A stretch of 64,000 bases of DNA from positions 221,919,711-221,983,710 of the forward strand of contig CM057460.1 of assembly GCA_030035585.1 (NCBI GenBank), read 5' to 3'. A model generated the notes under the pieces. That model was not told the origin of the DNA and did no database searches. It saw only the letters and a list, made by a program, of their open reading frames with translations. Below are positions 1 through 12,419 of this stretch, in pieces (the first letter of the stretch is position 1; each line of letters starts with the position of its first letter). A program made the position numbers and the translations under genes. This DNA comes from Dugong dugon. Taxonomy: Eukaryota > Chordata > Mammalia > Sirenia > Dugongidae.

Positions 1-998
1 TACCTATTTGATAGAGAGTTTTTATCAGGAATGGGTGTTGGACTTTGTCAAATGCCTTTTCTGCGTCAATTGAGATGATCATGTGATTCTTTCCTTTTAT
101 TTATGTGGTGGATTACGTTGATTGATTTTCTAATGTTGAAGCATCCTTGCATACCTGGTATGAATCCTACTTGGTCATCGTGTATTATTTTTTTGGTATG
201 ATGCTGAATTCTATTGGCTAGAGTTTTGTTCAGAATTTTTGCATCTATATTCATGACAGATATTGGTCTGTAATTTTCTTTTTTTGTGACATCTTTGCTT
301 GGTTTGGGTATCAGCATTATGCTGGCTTCATAGAATGAATTTGGAAGTGTTGCTTCCTCTTCTATGCTCTGAAATAGCTTGAGTAGTACTGGTACAAACT
401 CTTCTGTAAATGTTTTGTAGAATTCTCCAGTGAAGCCATCTGGGCCAGGGCTTTTTCTGGTTGGGAGTTTTTTTATTACCTTTTCAATCTCTTCTCTTGT
501 TATGGGTCTGTTCAGATTTTCAACATCACTTTGTTGTAGTTCAGGTAGGCCGTGTGTTTCTAGAAATTTATCCATTTCCTCTAGGTTTTCAAATTTGTTG
601 GAGTATAGTTTTTCATAATATTCTGTTATAAGCCTTTTTATTTCAGTTGGGTCTGTTGTAATGTCTCCTATTTCATTTCCTACTTGGGTTATTTGTGTCC
701 TCTCCTGTTTTTCTTTTGTAAGTCTGGCCAGTGGTTTGTTGATTTTGTTGATTCTTTCAAAGAACCAACTTTTGGTTTTGTTGATTCTTTCTATTGTTTT
801 TCTGTTCTCTATTTCATTTATTTCTGCTCTGATCTTTACTATTTCCTTTCTTCTGGTGGTTGTGGGCTTTTTTTGCTGTTCTGTTTCTATTTGTTTGAAT
901 TCTGTAGTTAATGTTTTGATTCTGTCCCTTTCTTCTTTTTGATATGTGCATCTATTGCTATAAATTGTCCTCTGGGGACTGCCTTTGCTGTGTCCCAA
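1..998 (-). pseudogene. L1 ORF2 central part: linker and start of reverse transcriptase
   Basis: Frame-shifted continuation of the endonuclease. Visible motifs: [45 protein letters not shown] and [12 protein letters not shown], the N-terminal fingers of L1 RT. Another frame break at about 66 precedes the IDAEKAFD region. The catalytic FADD block lies outside the window. Confidence 0.9.
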
Positions 999-1858
999 AG
1001 GTTTTGGTATGATGTGTTTTCATTCTCATTTGATTCTAGGAATGTTTTGATTCCATCTCTGATTTCTTCTGTTACCCACTGATGTGTAAGCAGGGTATTA
1101 TTCACTTTCCATGTAGCTGATTTTTTTTCCTTGCTCTTTCTAGTGTTAATTTCTACCTTGATGGCACTGTGGTCAGAGAAGATACTTTGAATTATCTCAG
1201 TGTTTTGGATCTTGTTGAGGATTGCTCTGTGGCCTAAGATGTGGTCTATTCTGGAGAACGTTCCATGTGCATTGGAAAAGAATGTGTACTTTGCAGCGGT
1301 TGGATGGAGTGTTCTATATATGTCTGTGAGGTCAAGTTGGCTGATTGTGCCCTTTAGGTCTTCTGTATCTTTGCTGAGTTTCTTCTTAGTTGTTCTGTCC
1401 TTTACTGAGAGGGGTGTGTTGAAGTCTCCTACTATTATTGTGGAACTGTCAATTTCTCTTTTCAGTGTTGTTAGAGTTTGTTTTATGTATTTTGGAGCCC
1501 TGTCATTGGGTGTGTAGATGTTTATTGTAGTTATGTCTTCATGATGGATCATCCCCTTAATCATTATATAGTGTCCTTCTTTGTCTTTTATGGTAGATTT
1601 CGTTTTAAAGTCTATTTTATCTGAGATTAGAATTGCCACTCCTGCTCTTTTTTGGTAGTTGTTAGCTTGATATATTTTTTTCCAACCTTTGACTTTTAAT
1701 AAATTCACATCTTTGTTCCTAAGGTGTGTCTCTTGTAGACAGCATATTGATGGATCCTGTTTTCTTATCCATTCTGTCACTCTTTTTCTCTTTATGGGTG
1801 CATTGAGTCCATTTACATTCAGTGTTATTATTGATAGATGTGAGTTTGTTGCTGTCAT
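908..1858 (-). pseudogene. L1 ORF2 N-terminal part: AP-like endonuclease
   Basis: Begins [19 protein letters not shown] at 1858. Endonuclease motifs in order: [29 protein letters not shown] and FSDHSAI, all the expected catalytic residues (Asn, Glu, Asp/Asn, Asp/His). The 316-codon frame then shifts near 908-998, where the reverse transcriptase frame takes over. ORF2p endonuclease nicks target DNA at TTTT/AA for target-primed reverse transcription. Confidence 0.92.
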
Positions 1859-1922
1859 TTTGTAGTGCTTTTTTTTTGTGGTGCTGACGTTTTCTTTGTT
1901 CTTCTTACTCTCTTGTGCTGGG

Positions 1923-2117
1923 TTACTTTTGTTTGTGGATTTTTTTTTTCATTTTTGTTTTTGTAGGTTTTGTTTTTGCTGAGACTTTATATTTTTCATC
2001 TTTATTTTTATGAGTTGGTTTGTTAACTTTCTTTGTGGTTACCATGAATTTTACCCTTATCTTTCTAAGTTTGAAGCAGTCTACCATTACTTGGTATCGC
2101 CTTGCCTTCCTCCCCAT
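1923..2117 (-). pseudogene. Small lysine-rich frame between L1 ORF1 and ORF2 (copy 1)
   Basis: ATG at 2117, 64 codons, beginning MGRKARRYQVMVDCFKLRKI. It aligns along its whole length with the frame at 25409-25672 in another L1. The two diverge where this copy has a T-run length change (about 1940-1950), which shifts it to an early stop. Without that shift the frame would run to the TGA overlapping the ORF2 ATG at 1858-1855. No known domain is recognised; it is rich in Lys and Thr. Confidence 0.5.
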
Positions 2118-2279
2118 TAGAAGGTTCTATCCTATGCCGTTTATTCCCTCTTTCATTGTTTTGATGTTGTTGTCATCCATCGATTGACTGCTCTGATTCC
2201 CTGTTGTATTTTTTTGGTTTTGGATAGTCCTCAAGAGTTCATTTCCTAGATTGGTATCTGGCTCGTATGATCCTGGGTC

Positions 2280-3325
2280 CTAGGTTCTGCCTGTGGGCTG
2301 AAGCTGTTTGTCCTCATATCGAAGAACTCTCTTCAATAATTCTTGTAAGTTTGGTTTGACTTTTACGTATTCCCTTAGTTTCTGTTTATCTGGAAATGAC
2401 CTAATTTCACCATCAAATTTGAACGACAGTTTTGAAGGATATATTATTCTTGGCTGGCAGTCTTTTTCAAGATTTTATATATGTCATCCCATTACCTTCT
2501 TGCTTGCATGGTTTCTGCCGAATAATCTGAGCTTAGTCTTATTGTTTCTCCTCTGTATGTGACTTCTTGTTTTTGACAAGCTGCTCTCAGGATTCTTTGT
2601 TTGTCTTTCGGTTTGGCGAGTGTGAATATGATATGCCTTTGTGATTTTCTTTTGGGGTCTCTTCTATATGGGGTTCGTTGAGCTTCTTGGATGGCCAGCG
2701 TTTCATCTTTCATGATATTGGGAAAGTTTTCTGTCAACAGTTCCTCAGTGCTCCTGTCTGTGTTTTCAGTTTTCTCCCCCTGTTCTGGAATGCCAATCAC
2801 TCATAAATTTTTGCTTTTAATTGTGTCACACATAACTCTCAGGGTCTCTTCATTTTTCTTTGTTCTTTTTTCTGAGTTTTCCTCAAACAGAGTTGTATCC
2901 AAGTGTTTGTCTTCAGTTCCACTGATCCTGTCTTCCACAGTTTCAAATCTGCTTCTCAGCCCTTCTGTGACATCATCCATTTCTGAAATCTTGTTGTTTA
3001 TCTTTTGGATTTCTAATTGTTGTTTTTGTTTAATTTCTAGTTGTGAATTTATTTTGGCATTTTGTTCCTGCATCATCTTCCTGAATTCTTCCAATTTTTT
3101 GTCTGTATTTTCCATGAATTTGTCTATTTTTTCTTCATGCTTGTCAGCTTTTTGCCTCAGTTCTTGGAAAATTCTGAGTATTAGAGATTTGAATTCCCTA
3201 TCAGGTACTTCTAGTGCATTTTCTTCCACAGGAGAGTCATCTGGTGTTTTAACTTGGACGCCTACTGAAACCATCCTGTGCTGTTTTTGTAAATGTTTTG
3301 ATATTGTTTGCTGTTTTCGGGACAT
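2280..3325 (-). pseudogene. L1 ORF1 (nucleic-acid-binding chaperone), broken
   Basis: Starts MSRKQQTISKHLQKQ at 3325, followed by a Gln/Lys/Glu-rich coiled coil and then the RRM/C-terminal region ([40 protein letters not shown]). An open frame to 2801 is followed by a shifted or stopped part to 2492; the C-terminal piece is in another frame and ends at a TAG at 2282-2280. ORF1p of L1 forms trimers that coat L1 RNA. Confidence 0.85.
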
Positions 3326-3701
3326 TCAGTAGTTATTTCTCTCGTTTATTGATTGTAGATTTGTTTGTTTTGTCCCGGCTGTTTTGTCTCCCACTGGACG
3401 CTCCGTGAGGCTGCTTTCTCGTACCCCCATTTGCTGGTCTCCGATAGGAGTCCAAGATGGTGGATCCACGCTGCGTTAGCTGGTAGGGGACCTCTGCATG
3501 AATCACTCCTGGCTCTCCGTTCTCTGTCAGTATTCTCACTCCATTTGGTGCTCGGCTGAGTTCTTTATCTCTTCATTTGATGTTCTAGGGTTTCGGGATT
3601 GTTGCATTCTCTGTTTGGCTTAGTTTTTCAGATCTTTGCTGTGGAGGGACGGTGTGGTGCTTCTGCCTAGAGCACCATCTTTCCGGAACTCCCCTTGGCC
3701 C
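3326..3701 (-). promoter_or_regulatory. L1 5' UTR, short form
   Basis: About 375 bases between the element start and the ORF1 ATG. It shares both ends with the 5' UTR at 26866-28445 but lacks the roughly 1.2-kb middle containing repeated units. A YY1-like AAGATGG lies at the sense 5' end (near 3680), and a second, antisense CAAGATGG near 3452. Confidence 0.7.
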
Positions 3702-6700
3702 CTTTTTGTAATTTTATTTTATTGTTGTAATTTAAGTGAAAGTTTAGAATTCAAGTTAGTCTCTCATACAAAAATTTATACATACATTGTTATGTGACCC
3801 TAAATGCTCTCCCTATACTGTGACAGCACATTCCTCCTTTCCATCCCTGATTTCCCGTGTCCATTCAACCAGCTCCTGACCCTCTCTGCTTTCTCATCTC
3901 ACCTCCGGACAGGAGCTGCCCATTTAGTCTCATGTATCTACTTGAGCTAAGAAGCACACTCGTTGTGAGTATCATTTTATGTCCCATAGTCCACCCTAAT
4001 CTTTGTCTGAAGAGTTGGCCTTGGGAATGGTTTTAGTTCTGGGTTGACAGAGAGTCTGGGGGCCATTCTTTCTGGGGTTCCTCCAGTCTCAGTCAGACCA
4101 TTGAGTCTGTTCTTTTTACTAGAATTTGAGTTCTGCACCCCACTTTTCTCCTGCTCTGTCAGGGACTCTCTGTTGTGTTCCCTGTTAGGGTGGTCATTGA
4201 TGGTAGCTGGGCACCATCTGGTTCTTCTGGTCTCAGGCTGATGCAGTCTCTGGTTTATGTGGCCCTTTCTGTCTCCTAGGCTAATACTTTCCTTGTGACT
4301 TTGGTGTTTTCATTCTCCTTTACTCCAGGTCAGTTGGGACCAATTGATGCATCCCAGATGGCCACTTGCTATCTTTTAAGACCCCAGATGCCACTCACCA
4401 AAGTAGATGCAGAATATTTTGTTAATAAACTTTATTATGCCAGTTGACCTAGATATCCCCTGAAAGCATGGTCCCCAGACCCACACCCCTGCTACTCTGT
4501 CCCTCGAAGTGTTTTGTTGTATTCAGGAAACTTCTTAGCTTTGGTTTAGTCCAGTTGTGCTGACTTCCCCTGTGGTGTGTGCTGTCCTTCCCTTCACATA
4601 AGATAATTCTTGTCTACTATCTAGTTAGCAAATAACCCTCTCCCTCCCTCCCCACCCTTGTAACCATCAAAGAATGTTTTCTTCTGTGTTTAAACCTTTT
4701 CTTGGGTTCTTATAATAGTGGTCTTATACAATATTTGTCCTTCTGTGACTGACTAAATTCACTCAGCATAATGCCTTCCAGATTCCTCCATGTTATAAGA
4801 CGTTTCACGGATTCATCATTGTTCTTTATCATTGTGTAGTATTCCATTGTGTGAATATACCATAATTTGTTTATCCATTCATCCATTGGTGGGCACCTAG
4901 GTTTCCATCTTTTTGCTTTCACAAACAGTGCTGCAGTGAACATGGATGTGCATATATATATTCCTGTGATGGCTCTTATTTCTCTAGGATATATTCCAAG
5001 GAGTGGTATTGCTGGGTCGTATGGTACTTCTTTTTCTAGCTTTTTAAGGAAGTGCCAAATCGTTTTCTAAAGTGATTTTACATTCCCACCAACAGTGTGT
5101 AAGTGTTCCAGTCTCTCCACAACCTCTCTAGCATTTATTATTTTGTGTTTTTTGGATTACTGCTAGCCTTGTTGGGGTGAGATGGTATCTCATTGTAGTT
5201 TTGATTTGCATGATCGTGAGCATTTCTTCATGTGTCTGTTTGCCACCTGAATGTCTTCTTTGGCGAAGTGCCTCTTCATACCCTTTGCCCATTTTTTAAT
5301 TGGGTTATTTGTCTTTTTGTTGTTGAGGTTTTGCAGTTTCTTGTAGATTTTAGAGATTAGATGCTGATCGGATTTGTTGTAGCCAAAATTTTTTTACTGG
5401 TCAGTAGGTTGTCTTTTTACTCATTTGGTGAAGTCTTATTGATAAGCATAAGTGTTTGATTTTTAGGAGCTCCCAGTTATCTTATTTTTCTTCTCTGGTG
5501 TCTGTGCATTGTTACTTATGTTTCGTATTCTGTTTACGCCATGTATTAGGCCTCCTAGCGTTGTCCTTATTTTTTCTTACATGATCTTTATAATTTTAGA
5601 TTTTATATTCATGTCTTTGATCCATTTTGAGTTAGTTTTTGTACATGGTGTGAGGTTTGGGTCTTGTTTCATTTTTTTGCAGATGGATATCCAGTTATGC
5701 TGGTACCATTTGTTAAAGAGACTGTCTTTTCCACAATTAACAGACTTTGGGCCTTTTTCAAATATCTGATGCTAATAGGTGGATGAATTTATGTCTGGAT
5801 TCTCAATTCTGTTCCATTCGTCTATGTGTCTGTTGTACCAGTACCAAGCTGTTTTGACTACTGTGGTGGTATAATAGGTTCTAAAATCATGTAATGTAAG
5901 ACCTCCCACTTGGTTTTTCTTCTTCAGTAATGCTTTACTTATCTGGGGCCTCTTCCTTTTCCATATGAAGTTAGTGGTTTGTTTCTCCATCTCATTAAAA
6001 AATGCCATTGGAATTTGCATTGGGATTGCATTGTATCTGTAGAGCGCTTTGGGTAGAACTGACATTTCCACATGAGCAAGGTATGTTTTTCCACTTATGC
6101 AGGTCTTTTTTGGTTTCTTGCTGTAATGTCTTGTAGTTTTCATTGTATAGGTCTTTTACATCTCTGGTTAGACTTATTCCTAAGTATTTTATCTTCTTGG
6201 GGGCTATTGTAAATGGTATTGATTTGGTGATTTCAACTTGGAAGTTCTCTTTGTTGGTATAGAGGAATCCAACTGATTTTTGTGTTTATCTTGCATCCTG
6301 ATGCTTTGCTGAAATCTGCTATTAGTTCCAGTAGTTTTCTTGTGGATTCTTTAGGGTTTTCTGTGTATAAGATCATACCATCTGCAAGTAGAGATACTTT
6401 TACTTCTTCCCTACCAATTTGTATGCACTTTATTTCTTTTTCTAGCCTAATTGCTCTGGCTAGGACATCCAGCACAATGTTGAATAAGAGTGGTGATAAA
6501 GGGCATCCTTGTCTGGTTCTCATTCTCAGTGGGAATGCTTTCAAGCTCTCTCCATTCAGGATGATGTTAGCTTTTGGCTATGTATAAATGCCCTTAATTA
6601 TGTTGAGTAATTTCCCTTCTATTCCTATTTTGTTGAGTATTTTTATTATGAATGGGTGTTGGACTTTGTCAAATGCCTTTTCTGCATCGATTGATAAGAT

Positions 6701-6957
6701 CATGTGGTTCTTGTCGTTTGTTTTATTGATGTGATGGATTACATTGGTTGTTTTACTAATGTTGAACCATCCCTGCATACCTGGTATAAGTCCCACTTGA
6801 TCATGGTGAATTATTTTTTTGATATGTTGATGAATTCTGTCAGCTAGAATTTTGTTGAGGATTTTTGCGTCAATGTTCTTGAGGGATACAGGTCTATGAT
6901 TTTCTTTTTTGTGGTGTCTTTACCTGGTTTTGGTATCATGGTTATGCTGATCTTGGC
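3702..6957 (-). mobile_element. L1 LINE, 5'-truncated in the reverse transcriptase
   Basis: The minus-strand 3' end is a T/A-rich tail at 3702-3735, followed by a long 3' UTR (about 3735-4709) and ORF2 remnants (4710-6957). Homology to L1 RT stops at about 6957, within the MIPKPGKD block, where the 5' UTR of an oppositely oriented L1 begins. Its 3' UTR is the same sequence as the L1 tails at 11040-11375, 16040-16567, 16758-17015 and 46587-46920. Confidence 0.88.
4710..6957 (-). pseudogene. L1 ORF2 remnant: RT and C-terminal region, decayed
   Basis: Pieces in several frames: IPKPGKD (near 6920), GLIPGMQG and [14 protein letters not shown] (6578-6796), [20 protein letters not shown] (6233-6544), then the thumb and C-terminus ([23 protein letters not shown] at 5772-6143; [19 protein letters not shown] at 4710-4943). 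The RT active site that should read FADD reads LADG, so a catalytic Asp is lost as well as the frame. Confidence 0.88.
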
Positions 6958-7686
6958 CCCTTCTTGATGGGGCTGTGTCACACTGCTTGGCAAGAGAGCC
7001 ACGAGCATGTGGTTTCCCCAGGTCCATGCCACCTCACCAGCAGATTCCCTCTGTGCCATTCCTTATTCTGTTTCATCTGTTTTTTTCTTTTTCCATTTCT
7101 TATCTCTCTCTCCCTTCCTTCCTTTCCTTTCTCCCATCTTCTAAGCCCCATTTGCCATCCCCGTCCCTTCTTGACGGGCTATGCCACACCACTCGGCTGC
7201 CATTATATTCAGTTTTTCTTTTTGTTTTTGCTTCTGTTTCTCTTCTTACTCACACCCACTTAGCTCCACACATCACATCCTCCCGCTTTCCTCCTGCCTA
7301 TCTGCAAAGGATACCGAGTGTTGCACCCACAAGCAGCACGGGCCTGGACCACTGGACCCCACCCTACAACGCCCCCCAGGCCCACCTGTCGGCCCTATAA
7401 TGTGCTGCAAATGACCCATCCCCGCTCCTCTCCCTCTACCAGACCTGCTGCTGCACCACAGCTGAGCAACTGACCCTGCCCATCTGGACAAGGTGGTGAG
7501 AAATATCATGCCCACAGACAAACGAACAACAAAGTGCACCCAGCCTATCTGCCCAGACATAACCAAATAAAACAAAAAATCAGGTCAAAACAAACAAATC
7601 TACAATTAATAAACGAAGAAAATAATTCCTGAACGTCCATAGACAGCAGACAATATCAAAACGTATTAAAAAAAAAAAAGGACAGG

Positions 7687-8650
7687 ATGGCTCAAGAAAG
7701 TGTCCAAAATAAAACACCAAGTGACCTTTTGGTAGAAGAAAAGGCACTGGAACTACCTGATAGGGAATTCAAGACTCTAATATTCCTGGCTTTCCAAGAG
7801 ATGAAGGAAAATGCAGACAATAATAAGGAAAAAATAGAAACAGTCATGGAAAAGACAGACAAAGCAATGGAAGAATTCAGGAAAATAATACTGGAACAAA
7901 ATGCCAAAATAAACAAGTAGAAATCATAGAAAAACAACAATTAGAAATCCTAAAGATAAACAAGATTTCAGAAACGGACAGTGGAATAGAAGGTTTTAGG
8001 AGGGAATAATCTGAAACAATGGAAGACAGGATTAGTGAAATTGAAGAGAAACCCTTGGATACCATTTTGTTTGAGGAAAAATCAGAGGAAAGAATGAAGA
8101 AAAATGAACAAACCCTGAGAACAATGTGGGATACATTCAAAAGCAAAAATTTGGAAGTGATTGGAGTTCCAGAACAAGGAGAGAAAATGGAAAATGCAGA
8201 GAGGATCATTAAAGATTTGCTGACAGAAAACTTCCCTAATGTCATGAAAGATGAAAGGTTGACCATCCAAGAAGCTCAACAAACCTTATATAGGATAGAC
8301 CCCAAAAGAAAATCACCGAGACATATCACAATCATACTCACTAACACCAAAGAAAAAGAAAGAACCCTGAGAGCAGCTCGAGAAAAAAAAAGTTACATAC
8401 AAAGAGGAAACAAAAAGACTAAGCTCTGATTACTCAGCAGAAACCATGCAGGCAAGAAGGCAATGGGATGACATATATAAAAGTTTGAAAGAAAGAAATT
8501 TCCAACCAAGAATAATATATCCTACAAAAATCTTGCTCAGATATGATGGTGAAATTAGGACATTTCCAGATAAACAGAAATTAAAGGAATATGTAAAAGC
8601 AAAACTAAACTTATAAGAATTATTAAAGGGAGTCCTTCAGTTAGAGAACC
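7687..8650 (+). pseudogene. L1 ORF1 remnant (plus-strand copy)
   Basis: Matches the other two ORF1 copies: SDLLVEEKALELPDREFKTL at 7726 onward, coiled coil to a stop at 7918-7920, then a second open piece at 8019-8429 ([52 protein letters not shown]). The coding block then decays. The usual N-terminal MSRKQQTISKH stretch is damaged by a poly(A) run near 7669-7679. Confidence 0.85.
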
Positions 8651-9074
8651 AATAACATCAGGCAACAACCTGAACCAAGCACACAGAAGAGCATCAGCCA
8701 CATGCTAACCTAGGTAGAGAACTCACACGGATAAAACAAAACTAAAAGATTTACAACAGGGAAGCAGAGTTCAATCTGTAAATGACGAAAAGGTCAGAAC
8801 AATAAAAGAGGGAATAAAAAGTGTAGGTATAGAACTTTCGAACAGAGAGGCAGTCAAGGCGATATCAAGTAATAAAAGGCTGGTTTAAACTTAGGAAGAT
8901 GGGGTAAATTTCAAGGTAACCACAAAGAAAGTTAACAAATCTACTCATCAAAATAAAGAAGAAAAACATAAATTTCTCAGTAAACACAAAATCTACAAAA
9001 ATGAAAGAAACAAAAAAAAATCCACAAACAAAAGAAATTCAGCACAGGAGAGTAAGAGGAATAATTCTACCCAA

Positions 9075-10440
9075 AGCAATCTACAAATACAATGGAATCC
9101 AATCCAAATACCAGTAGCATTCTTTAGCAAGATGGAAAAAATAATCATCAACTTTATACAGAAAGGGAAGAAGCCCTGGATAAATAAAGTATTACTGAAG
9201 AAGAAGAATAAAGTAGGAGGACTCACACTATATGACCTCAGAACCTACTATACAGCTGTGGTAATCAAAACAACCTGATACTGGTACAACAACAGACAGA
9301 TTGACCAATGGAACAGAATGGAGAACCCAGATGCAAATCCATCCAGCCACGGTCACCAGATCTTTGACAAGGGCCCAAAGTCCATCAAATGGGGAACAGA
9401 CAGTCTTTTTAACAAATGGCGCTTGCAAAACTGGATGTCCATCTGCAAAAAAAAGAAACAGGACCCATACCTCACACCATACACAAAACCAAATTCAAAA
9501 TGAATCAAAGACCTAAATATAAAGCCCAAAACTATGAAGCTCATAGAAGGAAAAATAGGATCAATGCCAGAGGCCCTAATACGTGGCATTAACAGAATAC
9601 AAACCATAATCAACAACATGCAAACTCCAGAAGATTAGCTAGATAACTGGGATCGTCTAAAAATTAAACACTTAGGCTCATCAAAAGACTTCACCAAAAG
9701 ACTAAAAAGAGAACCTACAGACTGGGAAAAAATTTTTGGCTACCACAAATCCGACAAAGGTCTAATCTCTAAAATCTACAGGAAAACCCAACAACTCTAC
9801 AATAAAAAGACAAATAATCCAATTTTAAAATGGGCAAAGGAAACAAATAGACACTTCACCAAAGAAGACATTCAGGTGGCCAACAGACACATGAGGAAAT
9901 GCTCAGGATCACTAGCCGTTAGAGAAATGCACCTCAAAACTGCAATGAGATACCATCTCACCCCAACATTACTGGCACAAATCAAAAACACAGAAAATAA
10001 CAAATGTTGGAGAGGCTGCAGGGAGATTGGCACTCTTATGTACAGCTGGTGGGAATGAAAAATGGTACAACCATTTTGGAAAATAATATGGTGCTTCCTT
10101 TAAAAGCTAGAAGTAGAAATACCATATGATCTCGCAATCCCACTCTTAGGAATATATCCTAGAGAAATAAGAGCCATCAATAAACATCTGCACACCCATG
10201 TTCATTGCAGCATTGTTCACAATCGCAGAAAGATGGAAACAACCTAAGTGCCCGTCAACAGATGAATGGATAAACAAGCTATGGTACATACACACAATGG
10301 AATGCTATGCAACAATAAAGGACTGAAGAGTCTGCAAAACATCTCACAAGATGGATGAATCTGGAGGGCTTTATGGTGAGTGAAATAAATCAATTTCAAA
10401 AGGACAAATACGAGACTGCTATTATAAAAACTCGTGAAAC
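9075..10440 (+). pseudogene. L1 ORF2 C-terminal remnant (plus-strand copy)
   Basis: Starts in the thumb region (KAIYKYNGI-like at about 9076), with [24 protein letters not shown] sequence near 9290-9350 and the Lys-rich C-terminal domain to about 10440 ([20 protein letters not shown] near 10260). Many stops and shifts. No endonuclease or RT active site is present. Confidence 0.8.
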
Positions 10441-11375
10441 AGCTTACACAGAAAAAGAAACAATCTTTGATGGTTACAAGGGAGGGGAGAGGCGGGAGGG
10501 AAAAACACTGAATAGACAATAGATAAGTGGTAACTTTGGTGAAGGGTAAGACAGTACACAATACTGGGGAAGCCAGCACAACTTGGCCAAGGCAAGGTCA
10601 TGGAAGCTTCATAGACACATTGAGACTCCCTGAGGGCCTGAATTACTGGGCTGAGGGCTGGGGACCAGGTTTCAGGGGACATCTAGCTCAACTGGCACAA
10701 CAGTTTATAAGGAAAATGTTCTACATCCTACTTTGATGAGTAGCATCTGGGGTCTTAAAAGCTTGTGAGTGGCCATCTAAGATACTCCACTGGTCCCACC
10801 CCGTCTGGAGCAAGGGAGGATGAAGAAAACTAAAGACAGAAGAGAAAGAATAGTCCAAAGGACTAATGGACCACAAGTACTACAGCCTCCACCAGACTGA
10901 GTCCAGCACAACTAGATGGTGCCCGGCTACCACCACCGACTGCTCTGACAGGGATCACAATAAAGGGTTCCAGTAGAGCTGGAGGAGATAAATGTAGAAC
11001 AAAATTCTAACTCACAAAAAAAAGAACAGACTTACTGGTTTGACAGAGACTGGAGAAACCCTGAGAGGATGGCCCCTGGACACCCTTTTAACTCAGTACT
11101 GAAGTCACCCCTGAAGTTCACCTTTCAGCCAAAGATTAGACAGGCCCATAAAACAAAACAAGACTAAATGGGCACAGCAGCCCAGGGACAAGGATGAGAA
11201 GGCAGGAAAGGACAGGAAAGCTGGTAGTGGGGAACCCAAGGTCGAGAAGGGGAGAGTGTTGACATGTCACGTTGTTGGCAGCCAATGTCACAAAACAATA
11301 TGTGTATTAATTGTTTAATGAGAAGATAATTTTCTGTATAAACCTTTATCTAAAGCACAATAAAAAGTATAACAG

Positions 11376-11640
11376 CAGTTTTGAAAAAGAACCAAATAGA
11401 ACGTCTAGAAATTTAAAAGACAAAGTACAGTAATGACAATAACAACAACAGCAAAAATCTCTCCATAAACAGGTTTAACAGCTGATTGGATAAAACTGAA
11501 TATATAGTCAGTAAACTGGAGGATGAATTTAGAAAAAGCTAAAAATAGTGGAACAAAAGCCCAAAGATGGAAAACAAAGAAGAAAGGGTCAGCGATCTTG
11601 AGGAGACACAGTGATAAAGTCTAACACCCACGGAGGAAGG
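11376..11640 (+). mobile_element. Old L1M ORF1 fragment
   Basis: A-rich sequence resembling the coiled-coil part of ancient mammalian L1 ORF1 (for example CAGGTTTAACAGCTGATTGG and CTGGAGGATGAATTT). It is too diverged to translate usefully. Confidence 0.5.
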
Positions 11641-11689
11641 AAAATTATTTTCCAGACATTTCTAGGTATTTTGACATATTTAGTTTGTT

Positions 11690-11875
11690 TTGTTTTGTGG
11701 TGTATATATAGATAACAAGACATTTGCCGTTTCTACAATCTTCACATGTCATTAATCTTCCGTGACATGAGTTACGTTCTTCGTGTTGTTCAACCATCAC
11801 CATTAACCATTCCCGAATTTGTCCATCACCCTTAACAGACGCTCAGTGTCCCCTAAGCATTGTCAACACATTTAG
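11690..11875 (-). mobile_element. Old L1M 3' UTR fragment
   Basis: Shares the TTGTTCAACCATCACCATTA and CATCACCC landmarks with the L1M tails at 47685 and 54500. Diverged. Confidence 0.5.
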
Positions 11876-12419
11876 TTTTCAGCTGGAGGACGAATAGGAA
11901 AAACAAATCTAATTCTTAAAAAAGGGAGGGGGGTTAGACTTTTTTACGTGCTCTAGGAATTGGATGTGATGAATTAAAGTTAGGAAGCCCGACCATTTGA
12001 CAGATACAGGTAGACTGAAAGGAGAGCGGGAAGGATCATGACTGTTAAAACATTGCCATAAGCAGGCCCTGAAATTGGCTTATTGCTTTGAGTTAAGCAA
12101 ATGAATAGACACATGGAAAGAGAAAGTGTGGAGTGTCTTGGAATCAGTGTTAGACTCCTCGCTTTCTGACTGATTGGCATTGTGACCTCTCATAATTTCA
12201 CTTCACCTTCCTGAGGGTTAAGCCATTTGCAGAGCAATTAAGAGGACTTCCCTTTGGGGGTGTTGGGGGATTGAAAAAGATTTCGAAGTACAGCTTCCAA
12301 AACAGAGCATGTCATGTGGTGGGGGGCTCTGTGGCTGGAGGGTGACAGGTGTCATGAGCAGTGACAACTGGGTCCAAAGTTCAAGTGAAAAGTTAATATG
12401 CAAGAACCACTAGGAAATC
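11876..12419. other. Intergenic, mostly unassigned; possible MIR at about 12125-12240
   Basis: No open frame of note. The block around 12125-12240 has the MIR-like order of a central region followed by TGTGACCT and CTTCCTGAGGGTTAAG; the match is weak. Nothing else is recognised. Confidence 0.35.

Larger units (their letters stand above)
1..3701 (-). mobile_element. L1 LINE, 5'-complete, runs off the left edge
   Basis: Read on the minus strand the order is 5' UTR (about 3701-3326), ORF1 (3325-2280), spacer with a small frame, ORF2 endonuclease (1858-908) and the start of reverse transcriptase to base 1. The remaining RT, C-terminus and 3' UTR lie left of the window. Frameshifts interrupt ORF1 and ORF2, so it is not active. 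The sense-strand 5' end carries AAGATGG, a YY1-like motif found near the start of L1s. The element abuts the poly(A) end of the next L1 at about 3702. Confidence 0.92.
6958..11375 (+). mobile_element. L1 LINE with 5' UTR and ORF1 but most of ORF2 deleted
   Basis: Order on the plus strand: 5' UTR (about 6958-7686), ORF1 remnant (7687 to about 8650), inter-ORF spacer (about 8650-9060), then an abrupt jump at about 9062-9080 into the ORF2 C-terminal half, which runs to about 10440, and a 3' UTR to the AATAAAA tail near 11360. The endonuclease and most of RT are missing. It sits head to head with the truncated L1 ending at 6957. Confidence 0.85.

Noticed and set aside
66..3332. Plus-strand frames opposite the L1 ORFs
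   Set aside because: Antisense shadows of L1 ORF1 and ORF2; the minus-strand frames carry the real motifs.
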